Positions 24,346 through 33,686 of a DNA stretch of 64,000 bases are shown here, piece after piece. Origin of the DNA: Aquatica leii (taxonomy: Eukaryota > Arthropoda > Insecta > Coleoptera > Lampyridae). Where the stretch lies: positions 108,457,529 to 108,521,528 of the forward strand of contig CM069432.1 of NCBI GenBank assembly GCA_035610365.1, in the 5' to 3' direction. The notes under the pieces are model-generated. The model was not told where the DNA came from. It made no database searches and saw nothing but the letters and a program-made list of their open reading frames with translations. Numbering within the stretch: position 1 is the stretch's first letter; the number at the start of each line of letters is the position of its first letter. The position numbers and the translations under genes are program-made.

Positions 24346-24737
24346 TTTCTAGAAAATATAGCGAAAAGTAAGGAAAGATCGAGAAGAATTCGCTGATGTC
24401 TATAAAAGCCGAAGATGGAAATCGTAGGTCAGTTATTGCTGGAATGCGAATGTGTTAAGAAGATTATCAAGTGAAAATAAATCGTTAACACGTGTTTGTC
24501 TACATAAATAAATCGAGAATAATCGTGTATGTGATAATTAGTGTAAACAAGAGTGATATCCGAGGACGTTATCTTATCTTAAGTGTTATACAACGGTATA
24601 CATAAATTGTAGTGTAAGTGTTTTTATTATTAGATTTTATTAGTTCGGTTAATTTAAAAGTGTACATATTTCTATAATAAGTAAACGTAGTTTTAATCGT
24701 ATAAATAAATTAGTTTTTAAGTAATAAATTCGTTACA
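24290..24737 (+). repeat. Gypsy 3' LTR
   Basis: The 448 bp are identical by eye to the 5' LTR at 18145-18592. The macro-CCCH reading frame extends into its first 56 bases. Confidence 0.97.
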
Positions 24738-24750
24738 ATATAAATTTAAG

Positions 24751-25099
24751 GAATAAACCTCCAAAAGTATACGTTGCTGATGAATTAGCAGAAAAATACA
24801 GCCACAAGGTATTAAGATTGCCGCCATATCATTGTATGTTCAACCCAATTGAGCTTATATGGGGTATTTCAAAAAGTTATTACAACAAACATATAGGAAG
24901 AGACGGTAAAAGCACTGAAAATTGTAAGAATATGTGGAAAGAATCGTTGACAACTGTAAGCCCAAAAGTATGGGCAGACAGCATTGAACACACAGAGATC
25001 ATCAAGGAATATTGGGACCGAGAAGTACAATTTGATGTTGATGATGTAGCACCATTAATAATTAATTTTGAGAACGATAGTGATAGTGACGGTTTTTAA
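24751..25099 (+). CDS. DD82E-like transposase, exon 5 (C-terminus)
   Basis: This exon continues the transposase after the gypsy-bearing intron. It encodes KVYVADELAEKY, then LPPYHCMFNPIELIWG with the third catalytic acidic residue (E of NPIE). An acidic tail (NFENDSDSDGF) ends at 25099. Counting across the splice, 81 residues lie between the second Asp and this Glu. Tc1 has 34, so the spacing is close to the 82 of the published DD82E 'Sailor' group. That assignment rests on spacing and on the TA-flanked TIRs, not on alignment. Confidence 0.82.
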
Positions 25100-26623
25100 A
25101 GTTATAATTCTTTGTTCAAAAAAATCTAAAAAATATGCTTTCATGCTCAAGTGACAATTCTAGGTACACTGTGAATGCTTTCCATGTAAAATATGTATTT
25201 AGACCACGATAGATAAATCAATTAAGTAAAAATGAAAAAGTTGTCTAAAATGTAGATGTAATATTTAAAATGTTTTATTGCTAGAGATAAAAACAAATAA
25301 TTGTTAAAGAAAACATTCAAAACATCGCATTTTCATTGACTTACATATTTACTACAATCTTAACCTACAAAATGAAATCAAAACAAATTCAGTTAGTGCA
25401 TAATACCGACAACATGGTTGAATAACTACGTCACTGACGTTAATGACGTGCATCGAAAGTTAGCTTGCGAGAACTATAGATACATATATTAAATAAAACA
25501 ATTAATTTACTTTACATATGACTACAGTGGAAAGAGCGCGATATTTCTCTATGTTAAAAATTCAAACATTTCTACGCAATTGGCAATACTATGAGACAAG
25601 AAAGATGTGCATTTCTATGCTAAGCATTGAAAAATCATTGTAAATTTTAATGAGCTTGCTATTGATTATTTTGGTAATTGTAATTATAGACGAATATCTT
25701 AAATTTTAAACATAATTGATCTTAAATATAAATCAGGTTACTGTAAGAATGTTTTTTAGCCTTTTTGCGATCATTGCGTTTTTTTTAAATGACCCTCTTG
25801 TATGATTGACCACCAGCCGCCACTGGTTTATAGTATTCGAGCGATCAAAACAATAAAATAAACTACCAAATTTGCAAAATGTTTACTCAAATTTGATATA
25901 AATTAGATTAAAGTTAACTAGTTAATGAATACACATTCTGATAATAAATTATAAAAGATAATTTGGGTGGGCAGGCATGTTTAGCTAAGGATGGTCCTTT
26001 TATGTTAATAAACAGAAATATTCTACATGTTTCTGTTTATTGACATAATAAAAACACATCTGGGATCTGGTATATTGTAGGTAATGCTGGTATTATTTTT
26101 GGCCGAATGCCTGCGTTTTTACTATGCAGTGCACGCTGCTTAATCGTTGACTGAAGAAATGTATAAAGACTCGCAAGGCTCATGTTAAAAATCGTACCGT
26201 GTTACTATCTCACTTTTGTGGCTCTCTGCACCCCGCTGCCTACAAACTTTACTCTTGGATAGTCGCGACACTGTTGTTTTCAACGCAAACTAAAAAGATA
26301 ACACTGGAATGCTTGGAAAGTAATATGATAACTCTTCAAAATAATCGTTTGTTGTATTTACTAGATACCGTTGACTGATATAAAATGTTTTGAGTAAACG
26401 GTATGTAATTTGACAAGTTGAATTTTTTTCTTCAATCTATACGTTTGCCAGAGTTTGGTTTTGTTTTTTCTCTGCTGTTTTAATTTACTTTACAATATTT
26501 TGTACTTTTTTTTCAAAAAAGCTTTGGTAGGAGATTCCATTTATAAAATTCGATAACTTAGTTCTATATTATAAATAGTGGTGGGCGATACGATACATCG
26601 AATCGAATATCGATACGTATCGT

Positions 26624-27333
26624 GTGTATTATGTGTGTCTCACTCTTGATTAGAATAACTCTCATCGTAATATAATGTAAGTGCGGACAAAAGTTCGTGG
26701 CAGCCTCGGATAAATTCGCAAGCTTTCGTATCTGTTGCGTTTAAATTGACAATTATTTAAACGCAAGAAATTTTAACGCTGATAATTTGATTTAAACGCA
26801 AATTTTTTGTAATTTTAAAGCAAATAAAATACCTTTCTTATTCATTTTTGGAGGGTCATTGACCAAATGACCTAATAGAGAAGCCGCCACTGCTATAAAC
26901 AAATATATACAAATTAGAAACTGTACATTCAATTATAAAATTGTCTTCTATTAGGGGAATAATTATGTTTCTCAGAATGCTAGTTGTTTACGTAGACCCG
27001 AGCGTAGACCGAATTTCATAACATAAGTGTTATCGTGCATAGATATAATTAATTTTCTTTCAAGGTTATATTACATGTAATAAAAAAGAACGTATGTCTT
27101 CTCCAAATCTCTAAAACTGTATATTTATAGATTACTGTAAGATAATATACTGAGCTGTAACTTAGAAATCTGTAATATTAACAAAATCAGCGCCAAACAT
27201 GTCAATTTTGCGTTTGCATCCAAAACTACTCCATTTGCATCCAAATTAATGTTTCCAATTTTAGCGCAGTCATTGTCTAACTATAATGTATATAAACAAG
27301 GGTACTACGTTTATTACTAAATATGTCAAATTT
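26624..27333 (-). repeat. Inverted 710-bp duplicate of 15433-16142
   Basis: The reverse complement of 15433-16142 lies inside the minisatellite of element A. It carries the outer 269 bp of a hAT element (including AGCCGCCACTG) plus 440 bp of flank, but no second hAT end and no visible target-site duplication at its edges. It therefore did not arrive by normal hAT transposition. Confidence 0.93.
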
Positions 27334-27460
27334 ATCGAAATATCGATACGTATCGAAATATTGATACGTAACGAAATATGTATACGTATCGTAATATCGA
27401 TACCTATCGAAATATCGACATTTCGATACGTACGTATCGATATATCGATAGACGACCCAG
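27334..27460. repeat. CGATACGTATCG minisatellite in element A
   Basis: Degenerate units of about 18 bp built on the palindrome CGATACGTATCG, joined by AAATAT or TAATAT, are repeated about seven times. The related stretch 26587-26623 lies on the other side of the 710-bp insert. Confidence 0.85.
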
Positions 27461-28297
27461 GCCTAATATAAAGTAGGAATGGTGATTTAAATCATTAAAA
27501 ATCGATTTTTGTACTCTAATAAAGCGATTTTTACAATCGATTTTTCTAGCCAATTTTTTTTAATTAATTGATTCAAAAATGGAATCGATCGAACATCGCT
27601 TTATGGAACTATAATTCTTCTGCAATCAACTAAAATGTAAAAACAAAAAACTCATATGTAAATAATCAAATCGCCAAGTGAACAATAATTTAAAATAGCA
27701 GATTACAAATTCAAAACCGCCGGCGGTAATTTGAGACTTGCACAAGAAGCAAAACAGAATTTTTGTTATGTTTATAAATGTATATAACTGTTTTATCGTG
27801 TTTTGCAGTTGATAACATTCTTTAAAAGGTGACTACAAAAGGGATTACCAAATCGGTTTTCCGTTCAATTAAAACTTTTTAACTTGATTTGCTAATAAAG
27901 ATTACACCAATTTTCAATAAAATTGTGAATTTGAAACGGCGTTTTAGTTTTTTTTATTAGGTGTAGCACACCGATACATCGCAAGTTGGTCCCCTAATTC
28001 ACAAAAAGTAAACTAAAATTCCCATTATTATTGGTATCTCTTGGTAGATGTTTGGGTAAACCCGATTTATTTAAATCGTTTGTTAAATCATCGTCCTTTG
28101 AACTGCAAAGAGTGACTAATCGTAGCCTTTGCTCGATGCGTATACATACGATGCAAACACTACAACTTCTAGCAATGAACTGAAATCTCGGATCCTAAAT
28201 ATACGGTGGCGCCCCCTATATCTCGGATCCTGCGGTGACTACGATTTTTACCATAAGGCTGCGAGTCTTTATACATTTCTTCTGTCAACGGCTTAAT

Positions 28298-29976
28298 AGA
28301 ATCACGTTGGTACTTGAGTTTTTTGATAACAATAACCGAATGATAACAATATACGAAATTCAGGAAAAATGCTTATTTGTTAGAAAGTAGTAAATACATA
28401 CAGCGTGTATGTGATTAACAGGTTGTTAATTTAGAAGGTGAAATCAAGGCGTATATACAAGCAAAAATTTTTTTTATAAAACGTTTAAAAAAAGCAGCAT
28501 TTTAAGCCGACGGATCTGACGCATTAAACAGTTTGTTGACACCGTTACTAAAACGAAATCAAAAACAACAACGTTATGATGCTTCATTCACTGTTCTAAG
28601 AGCTACACAATTCTTCTCAGAAATTTGCTGAGACTAAAAATAAATACAAAACAATGTTATCACATAAGACGTAGTTAATTTAATTTGTTATTCTAAGAAG
28701 GCACGTGCTTTCCAAGTTAATTCACAAAGATCACGTATTTACAGATGTTAAAATAATGTCAACCAGTCAAATTATTTTATTAAATAAATAACACTGCAAA
28801 AATAAGATAAATATGCAAAATAACTATTTTTAGAGTACAATGATAAAATTTTTCACTCTAAACAACCGTATTGTGAAATTCAGCTCAAAAATGCATACAA
28901 AATAAGTTATTGATTATGTATAGAAACAAACCTGAGAATAAATTGATAACATAAACCTAAATTATGATTACTATGTTACTTTAGTAAAGCGATAACATTA
29001 CCCGATTAAAAACATTATCCGTGATTCCGATAAGCGGCGAGCGCTGTAAATAATTCATACGAAAATTTAAATCATTAATTTGGTTCTGAAGTCCGAATCT
29101 TTGAAGCATCGCTCTGAATTTATTGCTAAAGATGCACCTAAAGTGCTAATAAGCTGGGATATTTATATTTTATGTGTCTTTTGAGTAGTATAAAAATTTT
29201 AAAAAAATTAAAACAAGCACATCTTCGTTGGCTTCCGGCTTGAAAAGAAAATTAAACAAAGAAAATGAAACAAACCACTCAACCGATTATAATTTTATCG
29301 AAACGTTTGCAGGATGTTATTCATTTTATAGTTTGTTTATAAACAGAAATTCAAGTGTACGAATTATTTTTGCAAACTCAGAGTCTTAAGAATCAAAGGA
29401 ACTTAACTTGTAAAACATTTCATAGCACGTATGTCGAAACTAATAAGTAAGTAAGTAGCTTACTTGTGCCGCCATCGTTTGCAATCTTTTAATAACAAAA
29501 AACGGTTTGAGGCTTTGCATTTAATTATTACCTTGTTTTCACTATCGCCATCTAACATGACTAAAAAATCTGTTTCCATATAAAGCTATCTCATTGTCTA
29601 ACTATAATGTATATAAACAAGGGTAGAGTTCATTTCAAGACTAAAGAACCACTGCGCAGAAACCAATTTTGTTCCGAATGTCAATACACTAGCTAACCAA
29701 AAAACGTTTGCACTTTTCATACGGCGTTTGAAATGTCCACATTTATTCCACAAGTTGTTACAAACTCTTTTTTATCTTTGTGTTTTATATTTTTTTATAT
29801 TATATTCATCGTCTTGTATCCATTCACTTTTTAGTTCAATTAAAGGTAAACCATTACTGTTAATGTACATTCTTTTTCAGATGATGTTTTTAGTTAGAAT
29901 TTATTTTGCATCATCGTCAAATTCCGTATTTATCCGACGCGCATCTCGCGGTTCTTTAGTCGTGAAATGATCTCTA
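28298..29976. other. Spacer between the inverted elements
   Basis: No gene was recognised. A 35-bp exact copy of part of the 15.4-kb segment lies at 29591-29625. The open frame at 29728-29970 is hydrophobic and Phe/Leu-rich, without a motif. Confidence 0.5.
29591..29625. repeat. 35-bp repeat shared with 15.46 and 27.27 kb
   Basis: The sequence starting TCATTGTCTAACTATAATG occurs exactly at 29591-29625 and 27270-27304, and as its reverse complement at 15462-15496. The third copy at 29.6 kb shares nothing further with the other two. Confidence 0.85.
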
Positions 29977-29997
29977 GTACCAACCGTTGACTGAAGA

Positions 29998-30390
29998 AAT
30001 GTATAATAGTGCTGTAAAAAAAGTAACTATTCGTTACTCGAGTACTCGTTACTCATTCGGAACCGAAGTAACGAATACTGAATAGAATTATTAAACGGTT
30101 ATTCGAGTACTCGTTTTTAATAACTAGTAGGTATAGGAACAGTACGATCAAATACGAATTATACGGGCAAACACGGGGCAAATTGTAGAATACAGACCCG
30201 GATTTGTTTTTTTACTCGCAAAATGCAAATATACCTAATACCTAACCAAAGATATACCTACACATATACCTATTACGTATAAACGAACGAGTACTCGAAT
30301 AACGGATTCGAAGTAACGAGTATCGGACCTAAAAGTAACGAATCGGTACGATTACTTGAAAGTAACCGAATCTGACAGCTTGAATGTATA
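29998..30390. mobile_element. Small hAT-type MITE inside the TIR of element B
   Basis: The insert at about 30007-30382 (TAGTGCTGTAA ... ACAGCTTG) is bounded by AATGTATA on both sides (29998-30005 and 30383-30390), within the TIR sequence of element B. The interior is rich in the palindromic motif CGAGTACTCG and GTAACGAAT. The ends resemble hAT (C/T)AGTGCTGT. The exact boundary is uncertain by one base because of microhomology. Confidence 0.8.
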
Positions 30391-30771
30391 AAGACTCGCA
30401 GCCTTATATAAAAAATCATAGTCACCGCAGGATCCGAGATATAGGAGGCGCCATCGTATATTTAGGATCCGAGATTTCAGTTCATTGCTAGCAGTTGTAG
30501 TGTTTGCATCGTATGTATACGCATCGAGCAGTGGTTACGCTTAGTCATACCGCTCTCTTTGCAGTTCAAATGACGATGATTTAACTATCGATTTAAATAA
30601 ATCGCGTTTACCCAAACATCTACCAAGAGATACCATTAATGGTGGGAATTCTAGTTATTTTTTATGAATTAAGGGACCAACTTGCGATGTATTGGTGTGC
30701 TACACCTAATAAAAAAAACTAAAAAGGCCGTTTCAAATTCACAATTTTATTGAAAATTGGTGTAATATTTA

Positions 30772-31001
30772 TTAGCAAACAGTGACGGATTAAGAATCGT
30801 CGGGGCCCTAGGCGGCAGAGTCACTTTGGGGCTCCTAGGTAGTCAAACCAAACCAGAAAACCATTTTTGAAACGCTTTATAATAATAATATTAATCAAAT
30901 AAAATGTCTGTGCTTTTGGTCTCTTTGGGGCCCCCACGCGGGCTCGGGGCCCTAGGCGGCCGCCTACTCCGTCTAGCTTTTAAGCCGCCACTGTTAGCAA
31001 A
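30772..31001. mobile_element. 214-bp hAT MITE
   Basis: The element is 30780-30993. It starts CAGTGACGGATTAAG, ends AAGCCGCCACTG and is flanked by the perfect 8-bp duplication TTAGCAAA. The interior is much more GC-rich than the surroundings (GGGGCCCTAGGCGGC at two places in inverted arrangement), so it can fold on itself. Confidence 0.93.
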
Positions 31002-31424
31002 TGAAGTTAAATAGTTTTAATGAAACGAAAAACCGATTTGGTAATCCCTTTTAAGTCACCTTTTAAAGAATATCAACTGCAAAACACGATAAAACAGTTA
31101 TAGACATTTATAAACATAACAAAAATTCTGTTTTGCTTCTTGTGCAAGTATCAAATTACCGGCGCCGGCGGTTTTGAATTTGTAATCTGCTAAAATTATT
31201 GTTCACTTGGCGATTTGATTATTTACTTATGAGTTTTTTGTTTTTACATTCTAGTTGATTGTAGAATAATTATAGTGCCATAAAGTTCGCGATGTTCGAT
31301 CGATTCCATTTTTCAATCAATTAATAAAAAAAAAATTGGCCAGAAAAATCTATTCTAAAAATCGCTTTATTAGAGTACAAAAATTTTTAATTATTTAAAT
31401 CACCATTCCTACTTTATATTAGGC

Positions 31425-31600
31425 CTATCGTCTATCGATACATATCGATATTTCGATACGTATCGAAATGTCGATATTTCGATAGTTATCGATATTACGA
31501 TACGTATCGATATTCTGATACGTATCGATATTCTGATACGTATCGATACGAATTGCGTATCGATATTCGATTCGATGTATCGTATCGCCCACCACTATTT
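31425..31600. repeat. CGATACGTATCG minisatellite in element B
   Basis: About ten degenerate units of the same palindrome as in element A, in inverse orientation, joined by AATATC or GAATATC. Confidence 0.85.
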
Positions 31601-32097
31601 ATAATATAGAAGTAGTACAATTGAACTAGTTCGTTCAGGAACTACACGTCACTAGTTACTATTACTAGTTTCAGCACTTTATAAATGGAATCTCCTACCA
31701 AAGCTTTATTGAAAAGAAATTATAAAATACTGTAAAGTAAATTAAAACAGCAGAGAAAAAATACAAAGCCAAACTCTAGCAAACGTATAGATTGAAGAAA
31801 AAAATTCAACTTGTCAAATTACATACCGTTTACCTACTTAAAAAATTTTATGTCAGTCAACGGTATCTAGCAAATACAACAAACGATTATTTTGAAGAGT
31901 TATCTTATTACTTTCCAAGCATTCCAGTCTTATCTTTTTAGTTTGCGTTGAAAACAACCGTGTCGCGACTATCTAAGAGTGAAGTTTGTTGGCAGCGGGG
32001 TGCAGAGAGCCACAAAAGTGAGATAGTAATACGGTACGATTTTTAACATGAGCCTTGTGAGTCTTTATACATTTCTTCAGTCAACGGTACCAACATT

Positions 32098-32240
32098 AAA
32101 TTTAATGTACGTTACTCTTTTCGAAAGTGTAATAGCATAACTCGCTCACATGCAACTCTCGGCCATGTGGTCTTACGTCGCATTAACGTTGGTTATGCTA
32201 TGTTTGACTTTCGACGCTTGTTACATAAATTACTATTAAT
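32098..32240 (+). repeat. Imperfect palindromic repeat, copy 1
   Basis: It begins TAATGTACGTTACT and ends TTGTTACATAAATTACTATT, with inner inverted arms ATAGCATAAC and GTTATGCTAT. A diverged copy lies at 57697-57840. The structure suggests a small MITE; no clear target duplication was seen. Confidence 0.6.
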
Positions 32241-33530
32241 TTTAAAATTATGTCATTCGTTAGCATTAGCAGAATGCGTTTAAACCTTGATGTCACCACC
32301 GACTCTTAAGAGTTCAAGCAATCATTTTTTTTAAATCTTTTCTTTTATAAAAATGGATTTTTTCACAAGTCACAAGCATTTCTTCCGTTTGTAAGGGTTA
32401 ACTAAATCCAATAACTCTTGTTACGGTTGTGAACCCTAAAGACTTCAAATAAAAATCATATTACATATTCAGTACATTCCATATTGTCTCTCTACACAAA
32501 AACTTTGAATCTACTACTTTTAAGAATTTTTTGCACCATGAACGGAACTTTTACTTCAAAATTTAAATTTTTTTAAAAAGTTTCAGCTCTTGTACTTTAC
32601 CTTTTTTCAGTACAAAAAAAGAGTTCTTTTTTATTAGGTTGAAATTGAAATTTAAAGAACGTGTATTGCAGGAACAGCAGAGTTATAGCCATTTACCTTA
32701 TTAGAAAAAACGATGTGTTTTTTATACATCATAGATTTACTTTAACTTTTCAACTAATGTTGTAGAATTTCAGGTCTCTGGATTACAAGAAAAAATATTT
32801 AATACAAAGTAACTGTTGTGGAGGCTAATATCTAACACATTTCACAAAGTTTGGATATTATAACTTTAACATAACGTAACATAAAACTCATTTAGGTTTG
32901 CCAGTAGATTAGGTTTTTGTTTGTATACTTTAACTTTTTTTTCGTACTCGTAAAATGTAAATAAGACAGATGGTGTTCTTGAAAAAAATGTAATAATAGG
33001 TATATTTTTTACATATTTATTTAGTCTAGGTCTACGTATACACTGCGCGATGCGACTCCTCTTTTATATCAAATTTAAAAATTCAGTGTAAAGCGTAAAG
33101 AAAAGAATAATTTAACTACAAATAGTCTTTCGACTTTAACAGTCTAGCATTTTTTTACTTAAAAGGTTAATTATTTAACGAATTTTATTGAGCATGTAGT
33201 TTTAGATAATGATTTTTCTAGTTACTCACTTTAAACCGTAAATTCAGATTTAATCAAGTTACTTAATCAGCGGAATCATAGTCAGAAACTTGAGCATTTA
33301 AACGTTGATCTGCACTCTGAAAAACGGAAACGTCTAGCATAAGTTCCGAATGGGTTAGTTTTTTTTTCAAGTTTGTTACTGTTTCTTTTTGTGTAGGTTA
33401 TTAAAACCATTTTGCTAACAACGATTGATTTATAAGCGCATGTTCAAATAAGTATCAATATTTTTTCTAATTTTATAAATATAAATATTCAAGTAATCAA
33501 TACAACTAACCCTATACAAAAACATTACGC
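32241..33530. other. AT-rich stretch, no gene seen
   Basis: No open frame or repeat of note was recognised. Confidence 0.5.
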
Positions 33531-33534
33531 TATC

Positions 33535-33686
33535 TATAAATAGGTATACTCGTGGTTTTCAGTACTTTACAATCATTAGTTTATTTTGATTTCAATATAC
33601 GTATTAGCAGTATTAGTAATTGTGAAAATGAACCGTTTTGACTTGACTTTTATAATCGAGCTCTGTTTATTTGTACATGCTGTTGG
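33535..33686 (+). CDS. Candidate first exon with signal peptide, plus promoter
   Basis: TATAAATAG at 33535 is followed 25 bases later by the initiator TCAGTAC (33559-33565). The ATG at 33628 has a favourable insect context (GTGAAAATGAAC). The exon reads MNRFDLTFIIELCLFVHAVG, a hydrophobic secretory signal. It reaches the strong donor GTAAGT at 33687, two bases into a codon. TATA, initiator, start and donor are correctly spaced for the first exon of a small secreted protein. No second exon was found within the next 1.7 kb, so the gene identity is unknown and the call is an inference from signals. Confidence 0.4.

Larger units (their letters stand above)
18141..24741 (+). mobile_element. Ty3/gypsy LTR retrotransposon with an extra macro-domain ORF
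   Basis: The element is 18145-24737 (6593 bp) with TG...CA LTRs of 448 bp and the 4-bp duplication ATAT (18141-18144 and 24738-24741). The order is LTR, tRNA-Leu-like primer site, gag, protease, RT, RNase H, integrase, a macro-CCCH ORF, polypurine tract, LTR. Integrase after RNase H defines Ty3/gypsy. Clade was not resolved, although a Leu-type primer is known in the mdg3/blastopia group. The two LTRs are identical by eye, indicating very recent insertion, yet the coding region is interrupted repeatedly. The copy could have moved only with proteins supplied in trans, unless the interruptions are sequence errors. Confidence 0.96.
18103..24750 (+). other. Last transposase intron, enlarged by gypsy insertion
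   Basis: The donor GTAAGT is at 18103 and the acceptor TTTAAG ends at 24750. Exon 4 stops two bases into a codon and exon 5 supplies the third (TC then G), so the frame is kept. Removing the retrotransposon and one TSD copy leaves an intron of about 51 bp, the size of its neighbours. Confidence 0.85.
16720..25478 (+). mobile_element. IS630/Tc1-type transposon (DD82E/Sailor-like) with TIRs and TA TSD
   Basis: Terminal inverted repeats share AGTTCTCGCAAGC then TAACTTTCGATGCACGTCATTAA (left from 16723, right ending 25475). The element is bounded by TA at 16720-16721 and 25477-25478, the target used by IS630-Tc1-mariner elements. The corresponding site in hAT copy 1 reads through without the insert. 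Without the nested gypsy the element is about 2.16 kb. It carries one multi-exon DDE transposase gene on the plus strand. Confidence 0.9.
15866..25833 (+). mobile_element. hAT element, copy 2, host of a three-level nest
   Basis: The element proper is 15874-25825 with CAGTGGCGGCT and AGCCGCCACTG ends, flanked by the perfect 8-bp duplication GTTTATAG (15866-15873 and 25826-25833). Its own sequence is 15874-16721 and 25477-25825, about 1.2 kb and collinear with copy 1 at 8707-9929. It is split by an IS630/Tc1-type transposon at 16722-25476, which is itself split by a gypsy element. The hAT part has no coding capacity. The order of insertion is unambiguous: hAT first, then the Tc1-type element, then gypsy. 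Confidence 0.95.
26138..28297 (+). mobile_element. Non-autonomous TIR element A with minisatellite
   Basis: The element is 26145-28290 with about 30-bp inverted ends starting CGTTGACTGAAGAAATGTAT. It is flanked by GCTTAAT at 26138-26144 and 28291-28297 (7 bp here, 8 bp in copy B). Interior landmarks shared with copy B are a ...CTCTCTGCACCCCGCTGCC... segment near 26220, a CGATACGTATCG minisatellite near 26587-26623 and 27334-27460, and a segment with GGATCCTGCGGTGACTACG near 28230. A 710-bp foreign duplicate interrupts it at 26624-27333. Without that the unit is about 1.44 kb. No coding capacity was seen. An 8-bp TSD fits hAT, P or MULE-type elements; the family is not identified. Confidence 0.82.
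29977..32094 (-). mobile_element. Non-autonomous TIR element B (inverted copy of A)
   Basis: The element is 29985-32086, flanked by the perfect 8-bp duplication GTACCAAC (29977-29984 and 32087-32094). Its interior is the reverse complement of element A: the CACCGCAGGATCC segment near 30425, the minisatellite at 31425-31600, and GGCAGCGGGGTGCAGAG near 31992. It is interrupted by a small hAT at 30007-30382 inside its TIR and another at 30780-30993. Without these it is about 1.5 kb, in agreement with A. No open frame suggests a transposase. Confidence 0.88.

Noticed and set aside
26145-32086. Single 6-kb element with 2-kb terminal inverted repeats
   Set aside because: Each half has its own inner TIR end and its own target-site duplication, so two independent insertions explain it better.
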